64,000 nucleotides of DNA from Streptomyces sp. HUAS MG91 (GCF_040529335.1 NZ_CP159534.1:434001-498000); one strand, 5' to 3'. Numbered from the stretch's first letter, positions 24,623 to 33,203 are shown. Numbers and translations are program-made. Notes: generated by a model from the letters alone, not told the origin.

Positions 24623-24994
24623 TCAGGCCGCCAGGCAGACCGCGCCGCGCCCCCGGCCCGGGCCCGTGCCGGGCACGGAGACGGCCGCGGTGACGGAGAC
24701 GGTGCGGCGCACCCGGGCCGCGCGCGCCAATTCACCCTGGGCGAGCGCCAGTACGTCGACCAGGCCGAGCCCGAGCGCCCCGGCCACGGCGGCGAGCATC
24801 TCCGAGGAGGCCTCCTTGCGGCCGCGCTCCATCTCGGAGAGGTAGGGCATGGAGATCCCGGCGACGTCGGCCACGTCCTGCAACGTCCTTCCCTGGGCGC
24901 GTCGGCGGCGGCGCAGCACGTCTCCGACGACATGCCGCCACAGCGGCTCGGGGGCAAGGGCGGCTCGGGGCCTCGGGGTCTCGTGGGCGCTCAT
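24623..24994 (-). CDS. XRE-family HTH transcriptional regulator
   Basis: This 123-aa regulator has a central Cro/cI helix-turn-helix: LRRRRRAQGRTLQDVADVAGISMPYLSEMERGRKEASSEMLAAVAGAL (about residues 27-75), in which the recognition helix contains SMPYLSEMERGRKE. The C-terminal part is Ala/Arg/Gly-rich and has no sensor domain. The architecture resembles the short ClgR-like regulators of Streptomyces. ATG 24994 is used. No obvious target adjoins it except the divergent region beyond 25030. Confidence 0.85.
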   Translation of the reverse strand: MSAHETPRPRAALAPEPLWRHVVGDVLRRRRRAQGRTLQDVADVAGISMPYLSEMERGRKEASSEMLAAVAGALGLGLVDVLALAQGELARAARVRRTVSVTAAVSVPGTGPGRGRGAVCLAA

Positions 24995-25070
24995 CACGCC
25001 AGCGTAGGTGCGGGTCCGCGCGGGCAGGGCGGACTTCACCCACAGCGATATCCGCCCACCGCCCCGTCGG

Positions 25071-25646
25071 TCACTCGGGCGTCCGTTCGTAGCGGAGCAG
25101 GACGACCCCGTTGTCGAAGGCGCGGGTCTCCACGAGGCGCAGGAGCGACGGGGCGAACGGGCCGTCCGGGAAGAGGCGTTTGCCCGCGCCGACCACGACG
25201 GGGTGGACGTAGATCCGGAACTCGTCGACGAGGTCGTGCTCCAGGAAGGTGGCGGCCAGACCGGCGCCGCCGAGGCTGAGGTCGCCGCCGGGTTCCTCCT
25301 TGAGGGCGCGGATCGCGGCCGGGGACACCTCGGGGACGACGGTGGTGTGCCAGGGCGCGGGGCCGGGCTTCAGCGTGCGCGAGAAGACGATCTTCGGTTT
25401 CTCGCGCCAGATCTCCGCGAAGTCGGTCTCGACCGGCTCCGCGCCGGGGTCGGCGTCGGCCGCGGGCCAGTAGTCCGCCATCAGTTCGTGGGTGACCCGG
25501 CCGCTGAGGAAGCCGCCCATGGGCCGCAGCACGTCGTTCATGTGCTGATGGAACGGGGCGTCCACCTGGTGCCAGTCGATCTCGCGGCCCGGCCCCTCCA
25601 CGTACCCGTCCAGAGAAATCCCCATCATCAGGACGATCTTGCGCAT
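25071..25646 (-). CDS. Dihydrofolate reductase-like (RibD C-terminal family) protein
   Basis: This 191-aa protein belongs to the RibD C-terminal/DHFR-like reductase family. It has KIVLMMGISLDGYVEGPG at the start, GRVTHELMADYWP in the middle and GGAGLAATFLEHDLVDEFRIYVHPVVVGAGKRLF near the end, where the NADPH-binding Gly-rich turn is recognisable. It lacks the deaminase part of RibD and is not a housekeeping DHFR. The substrate is unknown. ATG 25646 is used. It is divergent from the antiporter at 25734. Confidence 0.85.
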   Translation of the reverse strand: MRKIVLMMGISLDGYVEGPGREIDWHQVDAPFHQHMNDVLRPMGGFLSGRVTHELMADYWPAADADPGAEPVETDFAEIWREKPKIVFSRTLKPGPAPWHTTVVPEVSPAAIRALKEEPGGDLSLGGAGLAATFLEHDLVDEFRIYVHPVVVGAGKRLFPDGPFAPSLLRLVETRAFDNGVVLLRYERTPE

Positions 25647-25733
25647 CTCGGCCTCGTCTCTCGCCTCGTCCGGCAGCGGCGCGGACACAATGGCCCGCAT
25701 GCACCAGACTGCACAGTTCACCGCGAGGCCGCC

Positions 25734-27473
25734 ATGGAAGTGACCCTGATCGCCGTCGTCGGCGTCGCGAGCATCGTGGCGGTGGCCGCGTTCTCGCAGC
25801 GTCTCGGGCTCGCCGCGCCGCTCAGCCTGGTCGTGGTCGGCATCGCCCTGAGTTTCGTGCCGGGTGTGCCGGTGGTGCAGCTGGATCCCGAGTGGGTCCT
25901 GGCGGGTGTCCTGCCGCCGCTGCTGTACTCCTCGGCGGTGAACATGCCCGCGCAGGACTTCCGGCGCGACATCAAGGCCATCGGCGGGCTCGCGGTGCTG
26001 CTGGTGGCGGTGTCCACGCTCGGGGCCGGCTGGCTGCTGCATCTGCTGATGCCGGACATCGGCTGGCCGGCCGCGTTCGCGCTCGGCGCGGTGATCAGCC
26101 CCACGGACGCGGTCGCCGCGACGTCGGTGGGCCGCAAACTCGGCCTGCCGTCGCGGCTGCTGACGCTCCTGGAGGGCGAGGGTCTGGTCAACGACGCCTC
26201 CGCGCTGGTGCTGCTGCGCTCCGCGGTCGCGGCGATGGCGGGTGCGGTGTCCCTGTGGGGTGTCGCCGGGCAGTTCGTGTTCTCGGTCGCGGTGGCGGTC
26301 GTGGTGGGCGTGGTCGTCGGACTGGTCAACGTGCGGGTCCGCGCGCTCCTCGACGACACGGTGCTCAACACGGCGATCTCGTTCGTCGTGCCGTTCGTCG
26401 CGTATGTGCCCGCCGAGGAGTTCGACGCGTCGGGGGTGCTCGCCGTCGTCGTCTGCGGGCTGGTGACGGGGCATCTGAGCCCGCGGCTGCTGCGGGCGAG
26501 GGACCGGATCGGCGAGGCGATGAACTGGCGCACCCTCGCCTTCCTCCTGGAGAGTTCGATCTTCCTGCTGATGGGTCTCGGCCTGAAGACGCTGCTCGAC
26601 GAGGCGCACGCCCACGAGAACGGGCTCGGCGCGGGCCGCGTCATCCTCTACGGGCTGGCCCTCACCGGTCTCGTCATCGTCGTACGGATGGTGTTCACGG
26701 TGCCGTTGGTGGCGCTGGTGCGCCGCGACGCGCGCCGGGCCGCCGCCTCGAAACCGCTGATCGAGCGGATGCAGGAGCGGCTCGACACCTTCGACCTGAG
26801 CGAGCGGTTCACCCCGCGCAAGAAGGCGCACATCGAGCGCCGGGTGCAGCGCACGAGCGCCGACATCGACTTCCGGCTCACCGAGACGCTCGGCTGGCAG
26901 GGCGGTGTGGTCCTCGCCTGGTCGGGGATGCGGGGCGCGATCACGGTGGCGGCCGCGCAGACGCTGCCCGAGGACACCGAGTACCGCGCCCAGTTGATCG
27001 TGATCGCGTTCGTCGTGGCGGTGACGACGCTGCTGCTGCAAGGGCTGACGCTGCCCGCCGTGATCCGCACGGTCCGCATCCCGGGCGACGACCCGCAGCG
27101 GCTGCGCGAGGAGTACGGGCGGCTGGTCACGGAGATGTCCGACGCGGGGGTCGCCTCCCTGGACGACGCGCAGGAGTCCGGGGACGCGCCGCCCGCGCTG
27201 CTCGACCGTGTGCGGCAGGACAGTCTGATCCGGCCGCGGGACGCGGACTCGGAGGAGGACCGCAAGAGGGCCGCCGCCGCGTTCCAGGGCATCGACGACG
27301 CCCATCTCGTCTATCTCCGGCTCCGGCTGCGGGTCGTCTCGGCGGAGCGCGACGCCCTGCTCGCCGCGCGCACCCGGGGTTCGTACAGTTCCCGCGCGCT
27401 GCAGGGCGCCCAGCACGTGCTGGACCTGGAGGAGGCGCGGCTGGAGCAGTTCGGCGACCGCTTCGAGGAGTGA
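25734..27473 (+). CDS. Monovalent cation:proton antiporter (CPA1/NhaP type)
   Basis: This 579-aa membrane protein has about twelve hydrophobic segments over residues 1-400. It shows the CPA1 hallmarks: the ALGAVISPTDAVAATSV segment with the ion-binding Asp, and LLEGEGLVNDASALVL just after it, where the ND pair is characteristic. A cytoplasmic C-terminal region of about 130 residues with charged helices (DDAHLVYLRLRLRVVSAERDALLAA) may be regulatory. ATG 25734 follows GAGG. It probably exchanges Na+ or K+ for protons to control cytoplasmic pH. Confidence 0.9.
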   Translation: MEVTLIAVVGVASIVAVAAFSQRLGLAAPLSLVVVGIALSFVPGVPVVQLDPEWVLAGVLPPLLYSSAVNMPAQDFRRDIKAIGGLAVLLVAVSTLGAGWLLHLLMPDIGWPAAFALGAVISPTDAVAATSVGRKLGLPSRLLTLLEGEGLVNDASALVLLRSAVAAMAGAVSLWGVAGQFVFSVAVAVVVGVVVGLVNVRVRALLDDTVLNTAISFVVPFVAYVPAEEFDASGVLAVVVCGLVTGHLSPRLLRARDRIGEAMNWRTLAFLLESSIFLLMGLGLKTLLDEAHAHENGLGAGRVILYGLALTGLVIVVRMVFTVPLVALVRRDARRAAASKPLIERMQERLDTFDLSERFTPRKKAHIERRVQRTSADIDFRLTETLGWQGGVVLAWSGMRGAITVAAAQTLPEDTEYRAQLIVIAFVVAVTTLLLQGLTLPAVIRTVRIPGDDPQRLREEYGRLVTEMSDAGVASLDDAQESGDAPPALLDRVRQDSLIRPRDADSEEDRKRAAAAFQGIDDAHLVYLRLRLRVVSAERDALLAARTRGSYSSRALQGAQHVLDLEEARLEQFGDRFEE

Positions 27474-27479
27474 GCGTCC

Positions 27480-27839
27480 CTACGAGGCTTTCGGCCGCTC
27501 CCAGTCGCAGGGCGGGGACGGGCAGGCGTGCGCGTCGTGTTCCTTGAGGGCGACGCTCACGAGGCTGAGCAGCAGCTGGACGTCCGTGTCGCACTCCAGG
27601 AGGACGGTGATCCAGGAGTCCCCCGGCCGCACCCGGATCGCGCTGCTGTGCCGCAGCTGGGGCAGGAGCCGCTGCACCGCCGAGGAGGTCAGGTACAGAT
27701 CGGCGCAGTCGTCGGCGTGGAAATGGATGAGTTCATGGCCCGCCGCGCCGAAGGCGTGCCCAACCGAGCACCGGGGCGGGCCACTTACCAGGTTCGGCCA
27801 TGTCCCCAGTTCGGACATGGCGCGCTGGGCCGCGGTCAT
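27480..27839 (-). CDS. Luciferase-domain/DUF5519-like small protein
   Basis: This 119-aa protein matches, by recollection, the short Streptomyces luciferase family (DUF5519). It has AAQRAMSELGTWPNL at the start, GHELIHFHADDCADLYLTSSAVQRLLPQL in the middle, and IRVRPGDSWITVLLECDTDVQLLLSLVSVAL. It ends with a Cys/Pro-rich tail (ACPSPPCDWERP). The function is unknown despite the name. ATG 27839 is chosen; GTG 27857 is an alternative. Its stop lies 6 bp from the antiporter stop, so the two genes are convergent. Confidence 0.7.
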   Translation of the reverse strand: MTAAQRAMSELGTWPNLVSGPPRCSVGHAFGAAGHELIHFHADDCADLYLTSSAVQRLLPQLRHSSAIRVRPGDSWITVLLECDTDVQLLLSLVSVALKEHDAHACPSPPCDWERPKAS

Positions 27840-28056
27840 ACCTCCATCCTTGCGCACCCTTCACCTGGAGGACCAGCCCCATCAACCCTCGTGTTCCCCC
27901 GGCTACTTGTCGTGACGCGGTCGCGCCGGGCGCGACCGGCGTGCGCGGGGCGTCCGTGAGCCGGTGGAGCGGCGGTCGCCGGGGCGGCACTGTGAGGTAG
28001 CGGACCTTGTGCCGGGCGGGGTCGATCGACTTCACTCGCAGCACTCGGTTTTCTTG

Positions 28057-28094
28057 ATCGAGTACGCCTGGACGCATCGAGCACGCCTACACGC
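28057..28094. repeat. Tandem 19-bp direct repeat upstream of the epoxide hydrolase
   Basis: Two adjacent copies (28057-28075 and 28076-28094) match at 16 of 19 positions (ATCGAGYACGCCT core). They end 14 bp before the ATG at 28109, so they cover the likely promoter or leader and may bind a regulator. The rest of the 27840-28108 spacer shows no gene. Confidence 0.5.
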
Positions 28095-28108
28095 AGGGGG
28101 TTTCGCAC

Positions 28109-29071
28109 ATGCCCACATCATCGGCGGTGGCCGGGTGGGAGGACGTCGCGGTGCGCGACGTCGAGACGAACGGCATCACGCTGCGGGTCTTCGAGCAGGG
28201 CCCCGACACCGGCGGGACGGCGGACCGGCCGCCGGTCGTGCTCTGTCACGGCTTCCCCGAGCTGGCGTTCTCCTGGCGCCATCAGGTACGGGCGCTGGCC
28301 GCGGCGGGCCATCGGGTGCTGGCCCCGGACATGCGCGGCTACGGCGGCAGTTCCCGCCCGGCCGATCCGGACGCGTACGACGCGCTGACCCTGTGCGCGG
28401 ATCTCGCCGGGCTGCTCGACGCGGAGGGCGTGGACGACGCCGTGTTCGTGGGCCACGACTGGGGAGCGATCGTGGTGTGGCAGATGGCGACGGCGTACCC
28501 GGAGCGGGTGCGGGCCGTCGCGGGGATGAGCGTGCCGGCCACGCCCCGCTCCCCCGTGCCGCCGCTCCCGCTGCTGCGCAAGCGCAACGGAGACGACTTC
28601 TACATCGTGTGGTTCCAGGAGCCCGGGGTCGCCGACCGCGCGCTCGCGCGGAACGTCCGCCGCACGCTCGTCACCCGGGAGATCTACTCGGCCGCGTGGG
28701 CCGCCCGCCCCGACGAGCAGCTGCCGCCGCCGCGCTGGCTGAACGAGGCGGAACTCGCCCATTACGTGGATGAGTTCAGCCGGACCGGCTTCACCGGCGG
28801 GCTGAACTACTACCGCAATCTCGATCGCACCTGGACCCTGACGGAGCATCTGGCGGGCCGCACGATCGACTGCCCCTCGCTGTTCGTCACGGGTTCCCGC
28901 GACCCGGTCGCCCGGTTCATGCCGGACGACAAGATGGAACGGGTCCTGACCGACCTGCGCGGCCGTGTCGTCCTCGACGGCGCCGGGCACTGGATCCAGC
29001 AGGAACGGCCCGAAGAGGTGAACACGGCACTGCTCGACTTCCTCGCCGGGCTCCCTCAGGGCAGGTCCTAG
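28109..29071 (+). CDS. Alpha/beta hydrolase, epoxide hydrolase type
   Basis: This 320-aa soluble alpha/beta hydrolase has the soluble epoxide-hydrolase set. The oxyanion motif HGFPE lies near residue 47, the nucleophile Asp in VGHDWGA near residue 115, lid tyrosines are seen in the cap (GLNYYRN), and the acid and catalytic His occur in GSRDPVAR and GAGHWIQQE. It should open epoxides to diols, though haloalkane- or ester-type use cannot be excluded. The TAG stop (29069-29071) lies in a CTAG that is also the left flank of a MITE-like element. Confidence 0.87.
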   Translation: MPTSSAVAGWEDVAVRDVETNGITLRVFEQGPDTGGTADRPPVVLCHGFPELAFSWRHQVRALAAAGHRVLAPDMRGYGGSSRPADPDAYDALTLCADLAGLLDAEGVDDAVFVGHDWGAIVVWQMATAYPERVRAVAGMSVPATPRSPVPPLPLLRKRNGDDFYIVWFQEPGVADRALARNVRRTLVTREIYSAAWAARPDEQLPPPRWLNEAELAHYVDEFSRTGFTGGLNYYRNLDRTWTLTEHLAGRTIDCPSLFVTGSRDPVARFMPDDKMERVLTDLRGRVVLDGAGHWIQQERPEEVNTALLDFLAGLPQGRS

Positions 29072-29254
29072 GGCCTGTCCGGCGGATCAGGTCGCAGTCG
29101 GTCGGCCCGCGCGTTTCTGTGCCGGTGAGCGGGGTCTGGTGCGTCGAGATGCAAGGCGGAGGAGGGCGTCGACGCGGAGCGTCGGCAACGGACGACAACG
29201 CCGCAGGTCGGCGTGCCGGACCCCGCGCCCGCGACAAGATCCGCCGGACAGGCC
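29072..29254. mobile_element. MITE-like element with 17-bp perfect terminal inverted repeats and CTAG flanks
   Basis: The terminal repeats GGCCTGTCCGGCGGATC (29072-29088) and its exact reverse complement (29238-29254) enclose about 150 bp without a coding frame. Both ends are flanked by CTAG (29068-29071 and 29255-29258), as expected for a target duplication (CTAG or its central TA). If the flanks are counted, the palindromic ends extend to 20 bp. The internal sequence resembles, from memory, a multicopy Streptomyces element. There is no transposase, so movement would need one in trans, possibly IS5-like. The insertion preserves both neighbouring stop codons. Confidence 0.7.
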
Positions 29255-29686
29255 CTAGCGGCGCAGGCTGTCGCCGTCGTCGGTCCCGTACTCGCACAGC
29301 TCGAAGACGACCTCGCCGGCCGTGGCACCGACGACGGTGCCCCGTGCGGGCCTGACGGGGGCTCCGACCCACACCAGATGGGGTGCCGTGCCGACGATCC
29401 GGCACGGCACGACGAAGCCCTCGGGGAAGCGGACCAGCGATTCGTTGCGGGCCGCGCCGGTTCCGCGGTGGACCACCCGGGACTGGACCACGACGCCCAG
29501 GCCCGCGCTGTGTTCCGTCTCCAGGTCGCTCGACGCGCACACCGGGCACAGCAGCCGCCGGAACGACGGCGAGGCACACCACTTGCAGCGCTGATAGGCG
29601 AAGCCGGCCGGCTCGCGATGTGTCGGCGGCGTCATCACGCCCGTCCCGGTCCCGGCCCCGATCCGGCTTCCGAACACCTCTGCCAT
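29255..29686 (-). CDS. Zn-ribbon/OB-fold protein (DUF35 family)
   Basis: This 143-aa protein has an N-terminal rubredoxin-like zinc ribbon (CKWC...CPVC, about residues 34-50) and a C-terminal OB fold (VVVQSRVVHRGTG, FVVPCRIVGTAPHLVWVGAPV). Such proteins usually partner thiolases or acyl-CoA-handling enzymes, for example in steroid or polyketide metabolism, and may bind acyl-CoA. The start at ATG 29686 has CGGAG upstream. A perfect copy of the TetR-type operator lies about 75 bp upstream (29761-29773), so it probably shares control with etfBA. The TAG stop lies in the right CTAG flank of the MITE-like element. Confidence 0.83.
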   Translation of the reverse strand: MAEVFGSRIGAGTGTGVMTPPTHREPAGFAYQRCKWCASPSFRRLLCPVCASSDLETEHSAGLGVVVQSRVVHRGTGAARNESLVRFPEGFVVPCRIVGTAPHLVWVGAPVRPARGTVVGATAGEVVFELCEYGTDDGDSLRR

Positions 29687-29760
29687 CTCCGACACTCTCG
29701 GCCTCCCGCGCTCGCCCGGCGTACGCCGAGGCTGCGGCCCCGACGCCTCTCGCATCGTAT

Positions 29761-29773
29761 GGCACTCAGTGCC
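29761..29773. promoter_or_regulatory. TetR-type operator, copy 1 (GGCAC-TCA-GTGCC)
   Basis: This 13-bp perfect inverted repeat lies in the promoter region of the DUF35 gene, downstream of the TetR gene at 29821-30537. The same word recurs with one and three mismatches in front of etfB and the TetR gene. Confidence 0.6.
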
Positions 29774-29820
29774 GCGCGGTAAAGACACCCAGTACCCTCT
29801 CTTGGGGCTGGGGGCCCGGA

Positions 29821-30537
29821 TCAGTCGTCCCGCAGCGCCGACTCCACCCGCTGGATGACCCGCCACATCGGGGCGCCCTTGGGGGCGACCATGACGACGA
29901 CCTCGCCGTCGCCCTCCGCGGCGCCGGGCGCCTGCCCCGCCTCGCCCCACATCCGCCGGACGAGGTCGAGCGCCTGGTCGACAGCGGCCTCGGCGTCTCC
30001 CTCGCCGCCCGAGCGGAGCCAGGAGCGCAGGCCGTTGTTGTGCGCGGCGACCACGGCGGCCGCGACCACCTCGGCACGCAGCGCGCCGTCCGCGGCATCG
30101 CTCCAGCGGTGGCGCAGATACCCGGCGAGGGTGCGCTCGTAGCGCCGGACGACGGACAGTTCGTACGTGCGCAGGCCGGGGACCTCACGCGTCAACCGGT
30201 AGCGCTGGACGGAGAATTCGGGGTTGGCGGCGTACATGCGCAGCACGATGCGAGCCCCGTCGCACACCACCTCGACGGCGTCGCTGTCGTCGTCGGCGGC
30301 GTCGAGGAACGCGGTCATGTCGGCCAGACAGCTCTCGTGGTCCGGGAAGACCGCGTCCTCCTTGGACGGGAAATAGCGGAAGAACGACCGGCGCCCGACC
30401 CCCGCGCGCGCGACGATGTCGTCCACGGTCGTCCGCTCGAAGCCGCGCTCCAGGTACAGCTGGAACGCCGCCTCGGCCAGCACCTCCCGCATGGGTGCCT
30501 TCTTCCGGGAACCGGTGACCTCGCGCGCCTCGCTCAT
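29821..30537 (-). CDS. TetR-family regulator, probable etfBA repressor
   Basis: This 238-aa protein has an N-terminal TetR helix-turn-helix (FERTTVDDIVARAGVGRRSFFRYFPSKEDAVF, about residues 33-64) and a helical ligand domain. ATG 30537 is used; the ribosome site is weak. It is divergent from etfB, and the 130-bp spacer holds two copies of the 13-bp dyad that also occurs in front of the DUF35 gene. This suggests it controls itself, etfBA and the DUF35 gene, perhaps in response to an acyl-CoA. That control circuit is inference from repeated operators. Confidence 0.87.
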   Translation of the reverse strand: MSEAREVTGSRKKAPMREVLAEAAFQLYLERGFERTTVDDIVARAGVGRRSFFRYFPSKEDAVFPDHESCLADMTAFLDAADDDSDAVEVVCDGARIVLRMYAANPEFSVQRYRLTREVPGLRTYELSVVRRYERTLAGYLRHRWSDAADGALRAEVVAAAVVAAHNNGLRSWLRSGGEGDAEAAVDQALDLVRRMWGEAGQAPGAAEGDGEVVVMVAPKGAPMWRVIQRVESALRDD

Positions 30538-30568
30538 GCCGGGAACGTAACACCGGACGTCCCGTTTT

Positions 30569-30603
30569 GGCACTACGTACCTTTACAGAGGGAACTCAGT
30601 GCC
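30569..30603. promoter_or_regulatory. TetR-type operators, copies 2 and 3, in the TetR-etfB spacer
   Basis: The copy at 30591-30603 (GGAACTCAGTGCC) differs from the perfect operator at 29761 by one base. The copy at 30569-30581 (GGCACTACGTACC) differs by three. They lie between the divergent TetR gene and etfB and would overlap both promoters. Confidence 0.55.
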
Positions 30604-30667
30604 ATACGTTGACGCCAGTAGAACTTTACTGGGCAGTCCGAGGACGCTCTGATCGAGGAGAGCCGGC

Positions 30668-31456
30668 GTGAGCTTGAGGATCGTTGTCACCGTGAAGTAC
30701 GTGCCGGATGCCACGGGCGACCGGCACTTCGCCGATGACCTGACCGTGGACCGGGATGATGTGGACGGTCTGCTGTCGGAGCTGGACGAGTACGCGGTCG
30801 AGCAGGCGTTGCAGATCTCCGAGAACTCGGACGACGACGTGGAGATCACCGTGTTGACGGTGGGTCCGGAGGATGCCAAGGACGCGCTGCGCAAGGCGTT
30901 GTCGATGGGTGCGGACAAGGCGATCCACGTCGAGGACGACGATCTGCACGGCACGGACGCGATGGGGACGTCGCTGGTGCTGGCGAAGGCGATCGAGAAG
31001 GCCGGTTTTGATCTGGTGGTCTCGGGGATGGCGTCGACGGACGGCACGGCGGGGATCGTGCCGGCGCTGGTCGCGGAGCGGCTGGGCGTGCCGCAGGTGA
31101 CGCTGCTGTCGCAGGTCGCCGTCGAGGGTGGTGCGGTGACCGGGCGGCGGGACGGTGACACGGCGTCGGAGCAGTTGCAGGCGTCGTTGCCGGCGGTGGT
31201 GTCGGTGACGGACCAGTCGGGTGAGGCGCGTTACCCGTCGTTCAAGGGGATCATGGCGGCGAAGAAGAAGCCGGTCGAGTCCTGGGACCTGTCCGACCTC
31301 GGCATCGAGGCGGAGGAGGTCGGTCTGGAGGGTGCCTGGACCACGGTGGAGGCGGCCGCGGAGCGTCCGGCGCGCACGGCGGGCACGATCGTGAAGGACG
31401 AGGGTGAGGGCGGCAAGCAGCTCGCCGAGTACCTCGCCGGCCAGAAGTTCATCTAA
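30668..31456 (+). CDS. etfB: Electron transfer flavoprotein beta subunit
   Basis: This 262-aa ETF beta subunit forms, with EtfA, the FAD/AMP heterodimer that collects electrons from acyl-CoA dehydrogenases and passes them to the respiratory chain. It starts IVVTVKYVPDATGD and contains VDGLLSELDEYAVEQALQI, the AMP-loop region DKAIHVEDDDLHGTDAMGTSLVLAKAI, SGMASTDGTAGIVPALVAERL and the LPAVVSVTDQSGEARYPSFKGIMAAKKKPV signature. GTG 30668 follows GAGGAG. EtfA starts 24 bp after the stop. Confidence 0.95.
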   Translation: MSLRIVVTVKYVPDATGDRHFADDLTVDRDDVDGLLSELDEYAVEQALQISENSDDDVEITVLTVGPEDAKDALRKALSMGADKAIHVEDDDLHGTDAMGTSLVLAKAIEKAGFDLVVSGMASTDGTAGIVPALVAERLGVPQVTLLSQVAVEGGAVTGRRDGDTASEQLQASLPAVVSVTDQSGEARYPSFKGIMAAKKKPVESWDLSDLGIEAEEVGLEGAWTTVEAAAERPARTAGTIVKDEGEGGKQLAEYLAGQKFI

Positions 31457-31480
31457 AACAACGGGAATTGGATCCATCTC

Positions 31481-32443
31481 ATGGCTGAAGTTCTGGTCTA
31501 CGTCGACCACGTGGACGGTGCTGTCCGCAAGCCCACCCTGGAGCTGCTGACGCTGGCCCGCCGGATCGGTGACCCGGTCGCCGTCGCGCTGGGCAACGGC
31601 GCGGGTGAGACCGCGTCGGTGCTGGCCGAGCACGGTGCGGTGAAGGTCTACACGCACGAGGCCGCCGAGTACGCGGACTATCTGGTGGTGCCGAAGGTCG
31701 ACGCGCTGCAGGCCGCCGTCACCGCGGTCTCCCCGGCCGCGGTGCTGGTGCCGTCCTCGGCGGAGGGCAAGGAGATCGCGGCCCGTCTGGCGCTGCGCAT
31801 CAAGTCGGGCATCATCACCGACGCCGTCGACCTGGAGGCCGGCGAGAACGGCCCCGTCGCCACCCAGTCGGTGTTCGCCGCGTCGTTCACCACCAAGACC
31901 CGCGTGTCGACCGGCACCCCGGTCATCACCGTCAAGCCCAACTCCGCCGCGGTCGAGGCGGCTGCGGCCGCGGGCGCGGTCGAGGCGCTCACGGTGTCGT
32001 TCTCGGAGGCGGCGACGGGGACGAAGGTCACCTCGCGCACGCCGCGTGAGTCGACCGGGCGTCCGGAGCTGACCGAGGCCGCGATCGTGGTCTCCGGTGG
32101 CCGCGGCGTGAACGGCGCGGAGAACTTCGCGGTCATCGAGGCCCTCGCCGACTCCCTGGGCGCGGCCGTGGGCGCCTCGCGTGCCGCGGTGGACGCGGGC
32201 TGGTACCCGCACTCCAACCAGGTCGGCCAGACCGGCAAGAGCGTCTCGCCGCAGCTGTACATCGCCAACGGCATCTCCGGCGCCATCCAGCACCGCGCCG
32301 GTATGCAGACCTCGAAGACGATCGTGGCGGTCAACAAGGACGCCGAGGCCCCGATCTTCGACCTGGTCGACTACGGCGTCGTCGGCGACCTCTTCGACGT
32401 CGTGCCCCAGCTCACCGAAGAGGTCAAGACCCGCAAGGGCTGA
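31481..32443 (+). CDS. etfA: Electron transfer flavoprotein alpha subunit
   Basis: This 320-aa ETF alpha subunit has an N-terminal domain beginning [28 protein letters not shown]. Its FAD-binding C-terminal domain contains [93 protein letters not shown]; the GQTGKSVSP and SGAIQH parts hold the FAD. It is cotranscribed with etfB and likely under the TetR regulator upstream. Physiological donors in this window include the acyl-CoA dehydrogenases at 19333 and possibly those of the 56-58 kb operon. Confidence 0.95.
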   Translation: MAEVLVYVDHVDGAVRKPTLELLTLARRIGDPVAVALGNGAGETASVLAEHGAVKVYTHEAAEYADYLVVPKVDALQAAVTAVSPAAVLVPSSAEGKEIAARLALRIKSGIITDAVDLEAGENGPVATQSVFAASFTTKTRVSTGTPVITVKPNSAAVEAAAAAGAVEALTVSFSEAATGTKVTSRTPRESTGRPELTEAAIVVSGGRGVNGAENFAVIEALADSLGAAVGASRAAVDAGWYPHSNQVGQTGKSVSPQLYIANGISGAIQHRAGMQTSKTIVAVNKDAEAPIFDLVDYGVVGDLFDVVPQLTEEVKTRKG

Positions 32444-32459
32444 ACGACTTCCGACGGAT

Positions 32460-32512
32460 CCGTACGGCGTCGCGCCCAGGGGCTCACAGCTCCTCGGCGC
32501 GGCGCCGTACGG
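32460..32512. terminator. Long imperfect hairpin after etfA
   Basis: The arms at 32460-32476 and 32496-32512 pair at 16 of 17 positions. The right arm overlaps the last codons of the convergent secreted-protein gene. It is a probable terminator for etfBA. Confidence 0.5.
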
Positions 32513-33080
32513 CGTAGTAGCCCGCCGCACCGACCGACCCGGCGATCAGCGCGCCGCCCAGCGCGAGTTGCAGGGTGCTCCACTGTCCGAGGGAGCCGCC
32601 GTCACCGGCGTGCACCCCGTGCAGTTGCGTGCCGCCCTCGCCCGACACGGTGAGGGTCTGCCGGGCCACCGTGCCGCCCTCGCAGGTCACGGAGACCGGA
32701 TAGGTGCCGGGACGGGCGCCGGAGGGCACCTCGAAGCTGCCGCTGACCCCTTTCTCGTACTCGGCCGAACGCAGCGTGAACTCGCCCGCTCCGACGCTGT
32801 CCGCGTCGCCGGTCGCGGAGGAGTCGCCGCCGCACGCCGTGGTGCTGGCCAGCACGCTCGCGCCGGGGCGCACGTCGGCCGGATCGAGCACCAGACCCGT
32901 CGCCGCCCCGGCCTCCGTGGCAGGCTCCGTGACGGGCTCCGCGGGCTCCTCGGGCGGCGCGGTCCAGGCGGGAGTGTCGCTCCATCCGTCGTCCCCGTCG
33001 GACGGAGCCGCGGCGCACACGGGCGCCCCGAGCAGGAGCAGGGCTGCGGTGGCGGTCGACAGGGGCACGGTGCGACGCAT
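32484..33080 (-). CDS. Secreted, C-terminally membrane-anchored protein
   Basis: This 198-aa protein has an N-terminal signal peptide (MRRTVPLSTATAALLLLGAPVCAAA, cleavage near residue 25), a Pro/Glu-rich segment, and an Ig-like beta domain of about 90 residues with two Cys (TTACGG and SVTCEGG, likely a disulphide). It ends with one C-terminal membrane helix (LQLALGGALIAGSVGAAGYYAV) and an Arg tail, a common layout of Streptomyces cell-surface proteins. No LPXTG sorting motif was seen. ATG 33080 follows GAGGAA. Function unknown. Confidence 0.75.
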   Translation of the reverse strand: MRRTVPLSTATAALLLLGAPVCAAAPSDGDDGWSDTPAWTAPPEEPAEPVTEPATEAGAATGLVLDPADVRPGASVLASTTACGGDSSATGDADSVGAGEFTLRSAEYEKGVSGSFEVPSGARPGTYPVSVTCEGGTVARQTLTVSGEGGTQLHGVHAGDGGSLGQWSTLQLALGGALIAGSVGAAGYYAVRRRAEEL

Positions 33081-33203
33081 GCGGTTCCTCTCGGGCGCGG
33101 CCGCCGGGCGGCCACAGGTGCGGTCTGGTCCGCGACCGAGCAAACCCCGCGCCGGAGCCCGCCGCCCGCCGGGGCGTCGAGTCGGGTGAGCGAGGGCGCA
33201 CGT

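Noticed and set aside
25071..27416. A 781-codon minus-strand frame covering the antiporter and the DHFR-like gene
   Set aside because: Only its last 191 codons form a recognisable protein (the DHFR-like gene); the rest is antisense to a clear antiporter.
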